A DNA stretch of 64,000 nucleotides from Gentiana macrophylla (GCA_026214975.1 CM047806.1:1366501-1430500); one strand, 5' to 3'; positions 34,031 through 46,627 are shown, numbered from the stretch's first letter. Translations and numbers: made by a program. The notes: generated by a model from the sequence alone, not told the origin.

Positions 34031-34840
34031 TCCATGTACTTGTAGCCTAATAAATATATTAGTTTGTCCTTTTGGATAAAAACCTATAATGTAAACCTAT
34101 CGTTGTTGTATGTTTACCTCTTTCACACAAGTCTACTATGTGAAACAGATATAAATGAGTACATGCATTTGATACATCCATTTGATATAATAACTTTATA
34201 ACGGTTATATTATAAGATTTATCATACGAGTGTACATGGTTACATGCATGAGCACCGGCACACACCTATACGGGTGGATCCACAACCTAGGAGGGGTAGC
34301 GCCTCACAGGAAGTGAGGAAGCCACCGCCCTTACTGAGATCCATATTTTTTTTTTTACATTAAAAAGATATAGTTTTGTTGTATGAAATTTAAAACACCA
34401 CTAATTCCCCACTACATCTACGAATATCCTCCAATGCCTTGCTGAATTTTTTTTTATGAAAGCGTAACTGAATGCATCATTGAGATCCGATATATATTTG
34501 AACGATGTAATTTTGCTTTTACAATATATAAAAATACTATTGATGTCCCAATAAATCCTCTTTTTTCCTTCGGTGTCCTCGTTTAGAAAATTTTCTAAAT
34601 CCTCTTTCTTTTTATATAATTTTTTTTTAAAAAAAATTTTCTAAATCCTCAACGGGCAATTCAAATACATACACATACACATATATGCATTAATCTGTTG
34701 CCATTCTGACGTGTACTTGGACTATTATTTTGTCTTCACTATACAGCATATTTTCTTTTGGTAATAAACTTTTTCATGATTTATAATTTTTTTTTTATGA
34801 ATTGAAAATATATATATAGGAAACAAATAAATTGGCCCAT
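34031..34840. other. Intergenic, with a MITE-like fragment
   Basis: No gene. About 34270-34385 (GGTGGATCCACAACC, ACTGAGATCCATATTTTTT, AAAAGATATAGTTTTGTTG) matches in outline 47150-47240, so both derive from one repeat family. Confidence 0.4.
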
Positions 34841-34923
34841 AGCCTATACTATAAAACTGCAGGCTGGTCCTTTTGGACAAATCACGATTTTGTTAACTAG
34901 TGTGCTTTTCTTGTGCATTTCAG

Positions 34924-34961
34924 GTGATTTTCTCGAGATTAATCAACAATCTGCTTAAGAG
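34924..34961 (+). other. Candidate 5' UTR exon of the first RING gene
   Basis: A 38-nt piece between an acceptor (TTGTGCATTTCAG) and a donor (AAGAG/GTTAGG). A similar 37-nt piece with the same borders lies at 51414-51450, upstream of the second RING gene. The first coding exon is preceded by an acceptor (CTCTTTTTTAG) ending at about 35800. Inference from splice-site quality and resemblance only. Confidence 0.4.
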
Positions 34962-35815
34962 GTTAGGCTAAATTGGCTTTTTTTTTTTTTTTTTAATTTT
35001 TTTTTTTAATCTTGAGATTTTGATTTTGATTTTTTGTGCATGTATATTCTCCGCTGCTTAATCATGTTTTTCAGATTATTTCAAATTTGTTAATTATCAA
35101 CTGCATTCAAGTTTATACATATTTTTCTGGTGATTTTTCATATCCAATCGATCATGATTTCATTTGAAGGCCTATAGATGTGGATTTTGTGTAAATTAAT
35201 GCTAAATGTGCTGCTTTTTTTTCCCGTATACACTGATTGAGTCACTACATTTCTATGGAGTACCAGCCCATACTAATTGAAACATCTTGTAATCATTTTT
35301 AAAGAAAATGACGGAGTTAGTGTAATTAAAAAAATATTTACATAAAATGCACATACCACAAGGAATCATTCAATTCATCCGGTATTTTTTAAATAATTTT
35401 TACTGAAACATAAATTATTTGACACCGTTATAAGATTTATGTGTACTAATTTTGCCAAACAAAACATTTTTAGCTCCAATAATCATTAGATATGAGATTG
35501 GAGAAATCTTAGACAATGGAAAAAAGTTTAAAAATCATCCAATTTTTTTATGGAATTTTTTTTCCCCCTTTTCTAATATTTTTCCTTCTAAGGTGGTTTA
35601 TTGATGTTGATTAATTTATGTACCATTTGTGTTTGTGGTTGTCCACATAGGGTGTCATTGGATTAGAAAGGGATTAAATTAAGTTATAATTTCATTGAAT
35701 TGAATCTACCCCTTTAGAAAACTTTCCTTAGCCAAGACTATTATACTCTTTCTTTTTTTCAAATCAATTTAATTATTAACATTTTCTCTCTCTTTTTTAG
35801 ATAATCATTGGAATA

Positions 35816-37486
35816 ATGGAGGGACAAAGCAACACCAATGGAGCCAACTCCACAAATACAAGCATTGTTACAATAGAAAATCCATCAAATTCTACACATT
35901 CAATGGCACTCCAACAGTTTAGATTGGACTCCGCCGTTATCCGCCAACACCAGCGGCAGACGGCGGCTACTTCTGCAGGAACACGCATGAATCGTGCCCG
36001 TCGGAGTGGTACTTTACCTCAGAGATATCAGCCAACACCACCACAATCTGTAAGAACATTTCCATTTTAGAATTTCATGCATCATTTCTCGATCGTAATC
36101 CTCTTATACCATTCTAAAATTTGTTCTCCGAGATCGTTCAATTTCATTTTTTTAGGCACCTTATTATGGTTGTTGGTAAAGTATCAAATTATACATGCAT
36201 GGTCTTCGATTTTCATTTTAAACTTTATAATGACATTTTAAGTTTCTTCAATATATATATGATTATTTTGTTAATTAGTTAATGTTTGATTCAAAACTCT
36301 TTCCATATAATTACAACGTAAAAATTCTTGCATTATGAAGCATCTTAAAATAGTATTTACTTTTCTTATATCACTTTTCATTTCATATAATCAAATGGAG
36401 AGCCAAGTATATATTTCGTTATTGTGGGAAAAAAGTATACATAGAATTAACTGTTTCTCTTTGTACATGCTAAACAGAGCGAGGTTATACTAGGTGCTTT
36501 GATAGAGCGTGAAGGTGCTTTGATAGAGCGTGTGGCTATGGCGGTTAGATTTACAATTCTTTATAAATAGAATAGTGTTTGTCGTCATTTATTTATTATA
36601 TATATTATCATTGTAAATAATAATAACTTTTTAGTTTTTGTTGAATATATAAAATCATTATTGCAAACTATGAAAAATATGTGAATATGCTCACATGCAA
36701 TTTATTTAGACGATGTTTTTGTATTGATCTTCATGATTACAGTACCCTGAGGATTCAAATCTTCAAGCTTTGAATAGGCAAAGATATTCATTGACTTTTG
36801 AGGTAACCATGCATATATCTTGAATATTCTTCTTTTAATTAATAATTCAAAACCACAGTATGCATAATATACATTTTTTTTGAGACAGTATATACATTTA
36901 TATGCAATATTCAATGGTACAATATATTGTATTTCTTTTTTTTTTTCATAGGAAATATGGGAATTAGGAGAAAGACTAAGAGTTTCTTACGGTGGTGCTT
37001 TAACCCTTCAAAACATCGAATCGTGGATACAAAGATATCCTATTACTGTTGCGGCAGACGCGTCCCCAGAGGAGATCGACCGTTGTTGTATTTGCGTGGT
37101 AAAAATTGATTTAATTTTTATCGTCGTAAATTAAGTAGTAAACATATGATAGTGTACGAGTCACGACCAATCTGACAAAACAAATGGAATATGATATCTT
37201 TGTATGTTACTCCTCTCTCAACATACTCGTTTCAGTCATTTGTTATTGATCATTTTATTATGAAATTAGAATTTCTTTTGTTTATTTATTATTTTTCATG
37301 GATTCATCCCTTTTCTTTTTGCAGGAAGAGTATTTAAACCAAGATATTGTAGTGAAACTAAATTGTGGGCACGAAGTTCATCTTGAATGTATTAAAAGAT
37401 GGCTTCTTCAAAAGAATATTTGCCCAATATGTAAGGAGACAGCTTTAGTACCACCAAGATGGAGACAGAGGGATGCCTCTAATTAA
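35816..37486 (+). CDS. RING-H2 E3 ubiquitin ligase, MBR/BIG BROTHER-like
   Basis: Five coding exons with GT/AG borders, all phase 0: 35816-36049, 36478-36543, 36743-36802, 36952-37098 and 37325-37486; 222 aa. Residues 1-80 are Asn/Ser/Thr-rich and probably disordered. Residues 121-150 (EIWELGERLRVSYGGALT) match the helix before the RING in MBR-type ligases. The RING-H2 has ligands C165, C168, C183, H185, H188, C191, C202 and C205 and ends CPICKETAL. Family role: recruits ubiquitin-loaded E2 enzymes and ubiquitinates partners; substrate unknown. An intron splits the RING one codon after C168, exactly as in the gene at 52277. Exon 2 contains a direct repeat (GALIERE/GALIERV). Shorter than typical MBR proteins. 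The frame is intact. Confidence 0.85.
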
Positions 37487-37739
37487 TTTAGAGTTTTAGC
37501 TAGCATCATATTTTATGAGCTGATGAGAGAGGACTATGAAGTTTGTAGTTGAATTTAATTATCTCTGTCTTTTTTTCTTTTTCGATTATGCATATCAATG
37601 GAAGATGTGACTGCTTTTTACTTTGTTTATTACATAAACAATCTTGAGCTCCTTCAGGTATTAAACAAACTCAAATTTAAATATCTTTATATTCGACTCG
37701 GGTCAGTACGTGTAGACCTCTAATGATTTGCATAACATC

Positions 37740-38506
37740 TGATGATGACCGACTCGAACTACACCACGTGTCATCTTCTTAAGTCGTATAATAAATTACT
37801 AGCCTCTAAAAGTAAGGCATTAAGGGGTTAAGAGCCCCAAGCACATACCCAATGGCAGGTCCCTAACTTTAGGTGGGAAAGCGGCATAAACTCCTCCTCC
37901 AGCCACCGCAGGTCGGCCAAGGCCTGGTGAAGAGGAGCTGCCCAGTTCGACCATAGTGGCCTTGGGGGCTCAGCGCAGGATGCACAGAGCGACCCGACTG
38001 TTATTCCACGTGCTGGATAACTAAAGATATATAATGAAAGAATCCTAAGTCATAAAGACTATGATCCTATCATTTAAATATGTTCATAATTATCCCTAAA
38101 TTATAGGGATTTATGCGCGTATATCCTTAGGGAAATATTAATAATAATAATAATAATGTAATTCCTTGCAGGACAATGAAAGTGATGAGACGTCCCCTAT
38201 ATAAACAACCCTAAGAACTACGAAAGACTTTATTCCTGAAACATAGCAGGATACGTAGACAACTTGAGAGAAATAACTCTCAAGCTCAGTCTAATCCACC
38301 CAAAAATCCATCCATCGTTCATATTACCCTAGATTAAACGACCCGGATACAACAACAACTTTGGGTGAATTAGACTGAGCTTGAGAGTTATTTCTCTCAA
38401 GTTGCCTATGTATCCTGTTATGTTTCGGGAATCAAGTCTTTCGTAGTTTCTTAGGGTTGTTTATATAGGGGACGTCTCATCCCTTTCCTTGTCCCGTAAG
38501 TAATTA

Positions 38507-38559
<53 letters not shown>

Positions 38560-38962
38560 TATTATTATAAATCTTTTATAATTTTTCCTTAGGGCATAAA
38601 TCCTTAATTTAGGGAATTATGATATTTAAATGTCGATCATAGTCTTTATGACTTGTGATTCTTCCTTTATTTATCATTAGTTATCCAAAGACACGGATAA
38701 TAATAACCGGGTCGTCGCTCTATGCGTCTGCGCCGAGCCCCCAAGGCCACTATGGCCGAATCAAGCGACTCTCTTCACCAGGGCCTTGGCCGACTGCATG
38801 TGACTGGAGGAGAGAGAGTCTGTCGATCTCCCACCTGGGGTTGGGACTCCGCCTGGTATGTGTCAGGGCTCTTAGCCTTTAATGCCTTAATTTTAGAGGC
38901 TAGTCATTTATTATACGACTTAAGAGGATGACACGTGGCGTAGTTTGGGTTGACCATCATCA
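37740..38962. mobile_element. Inverted LTR dimer, family A (foldback, TSD ACATC)
   Basis: The left arm (37740-38304) is a plus-strand family A LTR, starting TGATGATGACC. The right arm (38360-38962) is the same LTR on the minus strand, ending GACCATCATCA. The 55-bp centre (38305-38359) contains the end of the left LTR only (ACCCGGATACAACAACAA). Both outer ends are therefore the U3 start of the LTR. ACATC lies on both sides (37735-37739 and 38963-38967). The arms share CCACGTGTCATC, GTCGTATAATAAAT, CCCTATATAAACAACCC and CTCAAGCTCAGTCTAAT, and are closer to each other than to the copies at 1701 and 29521. AAT repeats sit at mirrored positions, expanded in the right arm (38503-38558). Confidence 0.85.
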
Positions 38963-39023
38963 ACATCCAATATATATTAAACTACAGCCATATGGTGGGC
39001 CAAAAGAGAACAGGAGATACGCG

Positions 39024-40113
39024 CTCGTTTGTTTCGCAACATTTCATTCCATTAAATGACTAGATCGTTTGTTTGGTGGGAATAGATTGAATTACATGTT
39101 CATTAGTAAAAATGGATGAAATAAGTTGGAATGAAATCAAAAATGACAAGACACGTCGCCCTCTATCACAACCACCCACCCTGCGTACCCCAACACCACC
39201 ATCTCATCTACCCCACCACCACTCTTACCTTACCTCACGTACTTTATCTCATCATACATTCATACCACACCCCTAGCATACCAACACTAGCCCTTACCCA
39301 CCATTTTCTACCCTACCTTACCCACCCATCACCCTACTTTACCATATATACCCCACGCTATCTTACCCACCACCCATCCTTACACCACCACCTACCATGT
39401 ATACCCTACTCTACCATATATACCCCACACTATCTTACCCACCATCCAACCTTACACCACCACCTACTCTACCTCACTCACCTTACCTCTTCACCCACCC
39501 CCACCACACCGTTTCCTACCACTTCATCCTACCCACCTTACCCTACCCCAGTCCTAACCCATTACCCAACCCTATCTTACATCACAACCCACCTACCCAA
39601 CCCAATCTTACAACACAAATTTAACTTATCAACCCTATCATACCTTACCACACCCCATCCTAGCCTACCATACGCCTCCATATACCCCACCTTTACCTAT
39701 CTTATCCCACCCCATCCTTCTTATCATATCCTACCTTGTGCTTGTGCACCACTCCATCCTAACTTGACCCACTCTAGCCCACCTTTACAAACCCCGACTT
39801 ACCATGTCCCACCTCACTCTACCACCTCACCCGCACCCTGCCCTTTCAATATAGTGCCCCTATCACACCTCACCCTACCTTAGCACCACTTTACTTACCC
39901 CACCACCATCCTACCTCACCCTACAACCCCACCCCTACCTCGCCTCTTTAAGCTACCCATACCCTTCACCACCTACCACCTATGGTGTGTCATTTACTAT
40001 GGAATCTATTTATTTCATTCTTTTACATTTCAAACACAATAATATAATGACTTAATTTCTTTACATTCCATTCCTTCCATTTCATCTAATTCCTATGAAT
40101 TGAAACAAACGAG
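39024..40113. mobile_element. MITE-like element with long pyrimidine-rich core
   Basis: CTCGTTTGTTTC at 39024-39035 has its exact inverse GAAACAAACGAG at 40102-40113. Next to each end lie TTTCATTCCATT-like stretches. The core (about 39160-39980) is an irregular CCACC/TACCC-rich tract almost free of G on the plus strand. No TSD was seen. The core gives a spurious long open frame. Confidence 0.6.
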
Positions 40114-40538
40114 TAATTATAGTTTGGAAAAATTTGTAATCCTAGTAATTAGTATATGAACAAGGTCAATCAAGTTTACAATTTTTTCATAAATTAAACC
40201 CAAGTTGCATTTTAAAGCTCGACAAGAACTTTAGTTAAAATTCGAACCGGCCTGGATGTTAAATTAGTCGTCACGGGCTAAAAATTACTAGTTACGCACC
40301 TGCATCATATACTCTTAGGGGATTCTTTATTTTATAGTTTTAAAGAATACATTTTGAGTTTACATGACCTCCATCCAATATGAACTACATTATATTCTTT
40401 ATTTTACAGAAATTGGATGAATGTGGTAGATATAAAACAAATTAATTTACAAAATCTGGAATAATGCAGTAGATATAAAAGAAATTTTGTGGAATTTGTA
40501 TTTTACTATAAAAAATTAAATGTGCACTGTAGTATTGA
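40114..40538. other. Unassigned AT-rich intergenic DNA
   Basis: No gene, repeat boundary or motif recognised. Confidence 0.4.
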
Positions 40539-40985
40539 TTTTTTTTTTTTTTTTTGAAACGATCATTTTATTAAATTGGAAACATGGAAAGCCACAACTT
40601 ACAAAGTTTACATAAAAACAATAAAGAACTACACATGCAAGAAAAGACTAGTCAAAATTCCACACTAGTCTAAGGTTTCGATTCGAGCTTCAGATTTTGA
40701 GATCAACACATGCAAGGGAGGATGACCACCTTCCGTTCCGTGGTGGATCTTAAGCCTCTAGTACCAAATACAATTAATCACATCCTTAAACTGATAAGAC
40801 CAATTTTTATGTTTTTCTTTATCAGTGATAGAGTGTCGAATCCAGTCAGTTGGAGCAACATGTGAAAAAAAGTCCCTCCAGTTCGGTTTTGGGACAATAA
40901 TTTTCCAAAGTTTCTTAGCTACCGTACAATCTCTCAAGGCATGCAGACAAGTTTCGTCAGCAACATTGCATAATTTGCACACGGC
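40539..40985 (-). mobile_element. 5'-truncated LINE fragment with poly(A) tail
   Basis: On the minus strand 40982-40758 reads a zf-RVT domain (CKLCNVADETCLHALRDC, KKLWKIIVPKPNW). The 3' part ends in a 17-nt A-run (40539-40555, read on minus). Only the C-terminal end of ORF2 remains. Confidence 0.75.
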
Positions 40986-41128
40986 TGTTAGAATATATGT
41001 TTAAAAATATTCTCATTATCTAGTGCGATTGCTCTTAGACATGAATTTTCTACACTTTCATTGTGATACATGTTTAACCTATCTAATTAATGCATGCATA
41101 CTTGATTAAAACAAAAGTAAGAATTCAA

Positions 41129-41208
<80 letters not shown>

Positions 41209-42424
41209 GCCTAAAATTGTATAGAGAAACTGTTTTAGGGTACCTTACAATAGCGTAAATTAAATAACTATACTTTATAATTGTTGCTACTAGTTTGTCA
41301 AAAAATTGTTTGTGAAAATATTGATCTTGATGTTCGATACATAATTATTATAACTTTCTTTAGGCAAGTTACTAACAAACTTGGTAAATTATTTTACGGA
41401 AAGAATACTTTACATTATGTTTCTAGATTATTATCTCCAATTTTTCACTAAGCAAAAATCAAGTTTCTCCTAACATCACCATCAATAAGAAAGTTTTATA
41501 AAAATAAATAAGGGTTTAAAACCGAAAGAATTCCTTTCGTTTCGTTAAAAAAAAGGGGGGTTTCAAAACAATAATTTGTTAGCATCCAAGTAATCACCTT
41601 TCCCAAATATTGGTAGTTTCATTTTTATTTGATACTTTGGAGTATTTTTAGTCGACATTTTAGATTTTCAAATTGATATTTAATAATATTTATCCAATGT
41701 ATACTAATTAATTATTAGATTAAGGTATAAAAGTGGAGAATTATTGACTACCTACCTCAGAAGATTTGAGCATAGAATCATTTAAGTTTTATTTAAAAAG
41801 GAACAAGAATAATAAACTATTAAAATGGCTAAATAGTTGTTAACATTTCTTGTCGAAAATTGGGTCCATGTATATCATTCACTATATTTCTCCTAATTAC
41901 TTTTGGTAATGAAGTAAGTATTTGATTTCCATATTTATTTGTCACATTATGTGAATATATTTATCAATATGATGTCCAATGAAAGAAGAAATTAAATTAA
42001 TAAGGTCCACCTGATTAAAGATTGAGTACATGCATGTATATTATTCACATCATTTATCCCGATTACAAAGATTAATGAGTGTTGAATTACCATGTCTAAT
42101 GTTAAATTATGTGACTATTTATCAATATGATATCCAAAAGAAAAACTAAACAATTCAAATTAATAATGAGTACATTTGTCCACATTACATAGGCCGATGA
42201 GTGTGTGTGTTTTATTAAGTGATACGAAAGTCATTAAAAAAGTAGTTTTATTTTAAGAAAAAAAAAAGTTGAATTGGCTAAAAATATAAACAGGTACAAA
42301 CATATGTATATATAGAGAGATTCGAGTATTGTCTTGTTCTTATGTTGCTCGTTTAATGTTCTAGTAAAGTAAAATTCGAGTTCGAGTTTTAAGTGAGTCG
42401 AGTTGATCTCGAACTACTCACAAG
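40986..42424. other. Intergenic, AT-rich
   Basis: No gene seen. Holds the AAT array at 41129-41198 and, near 42360-42420, a GAGTTCGAGTTTTAAG-type motif shared with 19060-19430 and 44660-45150. Confidence 0.5.
41129..41198. repeat. (AAT)n microsatellite, about 70 bp
   Basis: About 23 uninterrupted AAT units followed by an A-run. Confidence 0.9.
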
Positions 42425-42429
42425 TAACC

Positions 42430-44549
42430 TGTAACGCCCCGCTCCTGGATACCGAGCCCTTATCCGGAAGAGAACGTTCTGCGCATATAACATTAAATAA
42501 ATCCAATATTATACGCCAGCCTCTACGTCGTCGTATTAAAATTAAAGCAACGGAAGCCCAAAAAGCTCGGGTAAACTCATAAATGTCTCTAAGAATAGAA
42601 TACAAACCGACTAGGGGTAGAAAAGGAAAAGCTTACAACAACGATATAAAGCTTACAACGTACGATGTTCTAAAAGAATGATACAACACTTGTCTTACAA
42701 ACTTGAAATAAAAGTACAACATAATCTAGAACATCATTTAATAGAAAGGTAAAAAGAAAGCATCATCATGGCATCAACGTCATCAAATCATCATCGAACT
42801 CCTCAACGAGCTCAAGGCTAACATGTTCTCTTCTCACCCCAAAAGCACACAAAACAACATATGCAATTGATGTAAGTACAAAGGACTTAGCAAGATGAAG
42901 AAACTAATGTATAATTAAGTCTTACAACGAAAGGTTCATATTATTATTATTAAGTTATCTTTGTGTGACCGATATAACTCTAGGGTTCACTTCATGCTTA
43001 TCAACATGTCATGACTAACTGTTTCTAGCTTAACTTATCTTTGTTACATCGGCACTCAAGGGCACAACGTATGGTGTTACCCACCACGAGGTATCGTTTG
43101 CAACCTATCAGTGGATCACACCGATAGCCACGGGTTAAGACCTGATAGTGTACACGTTCGGCGAAGTCCCCTATCATTTATCCGTTTATAGGCCAGCAGA
43201 GTTATTCACTTTATCTGACCGCCCACACATCGCGATATAGCTAAGTGCCTTACCAAGAATGTTACGGTGTTTAGTCTTTTAACTACACACGTACGTTTAT
43301 TATTAATTGTTAACTAGCCACCTAAGTATTTTCAAGTAAACTCCCTCACCTCTACTACTCTCTTTCCTAGACCACTAGACACGGACAAAGCCTAGCACAT
43401 ACACAGACATTGATGAATACTAATTCATCAAAGCACAAGCCAATCATACTCTTCCCACGGTCCCGAACTTCAACTCCCTTGAAGAGTACATTCGGTGCCG
43501 GAACTAAACGCATCCGAAGCTTAATCAAGGCTTGTTCAAGTTCATTTAATGTTATTAGATCAAGAAACAACATTTAAAACTAGACTCATAGCTTAAAACA
43601 CTAGAAACAACATTTCTGGGCCATAGGCCACGGCCTGTAAATCATAGGTCACGGCCTATGACATAGCAGAATTCTCAGAACTCTCTGAATCAGATAGGCC
43701 ACGGCCTGTAAATCATAGGCCACGGCCTATGACACCTGGAGCATTTTTCTGCACTTTACGATTCTGCACCATCTCTAACCCTTTTCCAAACAATTTAACA
43801 ACCAAATACACAGCAAAACAGCAGCACAACAGTAATATATCATACCATAGCACTACACACTTTAACTACAACATTTAAGCACAATTTTTAACACCAAAAC
43901 ATGCCAAAACTCAACCTAGCATCATAAAACCTTAATTAAACATTTGGAAGAACATCTTACCTTATAAGCAAGCAAAACCAAAGCCAAACCTTCAAGAAAT
44001 CTGCAGCACTCTTAGAACTCCAACTCAAACCTAATTGATCAACAATTAAACCTAAATTAATTGTGATCAAAGGTTTCTAAACAATCTAAACTACGAATTG
44101 ATCAACTAGAACACCAAAACAAGATCTAATTTTCAAGATTCTAGATTTAGAGCCAAAACCATACTTTTACGAAACTCTGAAACCTTGCTACCAAAACGAC
44201 GATCTCTTCACCATGATTCCAATTATCTACTCGAAACTGAAAACCGACTGATGATCAAGAATATCCTTTGGATATTGTCTTTTGTCTTTTGCTTTCCTCT
44301 CTTTTCTTATTTGAAGCCAGAGTTTGAAAGTTCTTTTCTTTTTGTATTCTGACAACTCTCAAGGTTAATGGGGAGTTTTATTTCCCATAAAAAAAAACCA
44401 CCCATTAACTATTTATTTTTATTTCCTTTTATTATATATATATATATTTTCAACAAAACATAAATCCTTTGACTAAATAAAACATAATTCTGAATTTTTT
44501 TTTGGTAAAAGACCATTTTGTCCTTTTTCTGAAAAATCGGGATGTTACA
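42430..44549 (-). mobile_element. Solo LTR, 2.1 kb, probably Ty3/gypsy (TSD TAACC)
   Basis: The plus strand starts TGTAACGCCCCG and ends CGGGATGTTACA. Read on minus it begins TGTAACATCCCG and ends CGGGGCGTTACA, which is the form I associate with large gypsy (chromovirus) LTRs. TAACC flanks it perfectly (42425-42429 and 44550-44554). No internal region follows. The short open frames inside are not genes. Confidence 0.88.
43622..43733. repeat. Duplicated palindromic motif inside the solo LTR
   Basis: ATAGGCCACGGCCTGTAAATC and ATAGGYCACGGCCTATGAC occur twice (43622-43662 and 43692-43733). Each half contains the near-palindrome CATAGGCCACGGCCTATG. The pattern suggests a regulatory or structural repeat within the LTR. 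Confidence 0.75.
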
Positions 44550-44554
44550 TAACC

Positions 44555-45304
44555 TAACTCGTTTATCGCCCTATTGTATGATAATATAAAGAGTATGGAT
44601 CAACAAGACACTTAAAGACAAATAATGACTTACAAAGGTCAATAACAAGGTCATCCCTAGAGGTGTAATCGAGCTGGATTGATTCGATACCCTGCAGAGT
44701 TCGACCTGGGTTTTAATAGAAAAAACCCGGACTAGAAACTCGACTCCAATTTGATTGAGTTATAAAAAGGCAATGTCGAGCTCAACTTTTTTGTTGCTCG
44801 ATAAAACTCATCTCGACGTAAGCTCGAGTATTTTAATTTTCATTATGTAAATGGAGAGATCGAATTCGACTCACTAAATACTCAAAACAACCCAACTCGA
44901 CTTATAACTAATGATTTGTACAAAATATTAATTAATAATGAATTTTTTTATTATAAATATATATAACTAAATAACATTAGATTAAAAAACCTCGTTTAAC
45001 TTACGATCTACTCGACTACCATATTTTGGAGTTTGAGATTGACTTGATTTATTGTTCAAGTAGCTTGCAATCGAAAAAACTCGAGTCAAGTCAAATGCTT
45101 TTACGAGTCGGGTACGAGAAACTTACGAATAACCTGATTAACTTTCGACTCTAATCAATGGCGGATCCAAGAAATACATTCATAGGGGGCACCAACGGTA
45201 TATGGATGGTGTTTATATCTTTTTATAATAACAAAACTTTATCGTTTAATAAATAAAAAATCTCATATATTAACGGATACAAATTATACTTATATTTTAT
45301 ATTA
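44555..45304. other. Intergenic with CTCGA-rich repeat remnant
   Basis: No gene. 44660-45150 is rich in CTCGA and TCGAG motifs like the hAT-type element at 49870, without clear ends. Confidence 0.4.
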
Positions 45305-45365
45305 TTTCTTGTTGGGACAGATTGTCCACACCCTTAAAGTATAAGAAAATATAGTAGCTCCTTTA

Positions 45366-45993
45366 GAGCACTCACAGTAAAATCTGTAAATGATGTTAAA
45401 TCTGCAATTTATAAATTTAATTCTTCAGATTTGTAAAGAGATAGGATTACAGTAGCATCTGTTCACAAATCCGTGGTGTTCAGATTCAAAGAAAATGCGC
45501 TATATGTCCCGCACAAAATAAGATCTGGATCTGTGCTATTTTTTTCCCTTATCTTCTCACCATATTATCTTCCAGCTATGTTTTTGAGTTTTCTTACATT
45601 TTTTCCCGTAATCTTTTATTCATGTTACAGTGTATTTTCTTTATTTCTTATATCTCATCTTATCTCTAATTTTGTTCCAAATATTAGAGATAAGTTTCAA
45701 TTTTTTTCTCAAATAAATTCAGAAAAAATGGCTCACAGACAATGACTAATAAAACAATAATATTAAAAAAAATATTACTTAATATTGCATAGTGTTAATA
45801 TTATAACATAACTTCAGATTGTGTGTCATATGTGTTTTTTTTATCTTGGCGTGTAGTTATTTTGTAGTTGTATATATACTATAGTGGAGATTCTGATGCA
45901 GTTGATTTTTGGTTTAGATTCTGTAAAATCGAAAAAATGGTGTTTGAATCTGTAAAGTAGAGAATCTGTGGAGAGACACTGATGCAAGTGCTC
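45366..45993. mobile_element. PIF/Harbinger-type MITE (628 bp, TSD TTA)
   Basis: Ends GAGCACTCACAGTAAAATC and GACACTGATGCAAGTGCTC are imperfect inverted repeats. TTA flanks both sides (45363-45365 and 45994-45996). The duplicated host segment at 46247-46253 shows the unoccupied site. Confidence 0.85.
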
Positions 45994-46065
45994 TTACTAC
46001 CACCAATTGGTTTTAGTAAAAGCGAGGTCATGAATCGAACCCTGGTTTGAATATTATTTTAAAAA

Positions 46066-46215
46066 AATTGTGCAAGTGTTGGGAGAGACTACCTACACTT
46101 GAGGGAGGTGTTGGGAGAGATTGTCCACACTCTTGAATTAAAAATTGTGCAAGTGTTGGGACAGATTGCCCACACTTGAGGGGGGTGTTGGGAGAGATTC
46201 TCACACTCTTGAACC
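46066..46215 (+). repeat. Tandem duplication, period about 76 bp
   Basis: AAATTGTGCAAGTGTTGGGA is repeated at about 46066 and 46142, each followed by a CACTTGAGGG(A/G)GGTGTTGGGA-type segment. Confidence 0.8.
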
Positions 46216-46359
46216 TATAAGGAAATATAGTAGCACATTTACTCACACTAATTGATTTTAGTAGAACGGTAAGCGTTTGATCCTAACATTTCTAAATTAC
46301 AAAACTATATCTCATTAAAAAAACAAACTACAAACTATATCGTTTCAATATAAAAAACA

Positions 46360-46627
46360 CTTCATCCGTTCCGAAATAATCGTGACAGTTACCAAAAATA
46401 CGCATATTAAGAATGTGAGTTAATTTTTTTTAATTTAAATGTCAAAAAACTTTAAAAAAACCCTTAGCTATAATTAATACAATATTGTATTTATGCTCTC
46501 ACTCCAAAATAAATTAGGGTAGATGTAGGAAAAACACAATAAATGCTGCATCGGAAATGTAAATATCTCAGTTATTTTGAAACAAATCTTTTTGGCAACT
46601 GTTTCAGTTATTTCGAAACAGAGGGAG
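46360..46627. mobile_element. Stowaway-type MITE (268 bp)
   Basis: Ends CTTCATCCGTTCCGAAATAAT and TTATTTCGAAACAGAGGGAG are inverted repeats. TA follows on the right (46628-46629); the left TA is degraded. The left terminus has mutated from the usual CTCCCTCC. Confidence 0.75.

Larger units (their letters stand above)
45305..46290 (+). repeat. Direct duplication of an LTR-like segment
   Basis: TTGGGACAGATTGTCCACAC followed by TATAAGAAAATATAGTAGC (45313-45365) continues, after the MITE at 45366-45993, with ACCAATTGGTTTTAGTAAAAGCG. The same order recurs without the MITE at 46186-46290 (TTGGGAGAGATTCTCACAC, TATAAGGAAATATAGTAGC, CTAATTGATTTTAGTAGAACGG). The origin may be an LTR, but no ends were confirmed. 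Confidence 0.65.

Noticed and set aside
37740..38962. Two independent solo LTR insertions lying head-on by chance
   Set aside because: Neither LTR has its own TSD, while one perfect TSD flanks the pair; the right arm lacks its inner end.
39131..39883. 250-codon open frame rich in His, Pro and Thr
   Set aside because: It lies wholly in the CCACC-rich core of a MITE-like element; the composition alone avoids stop codons.
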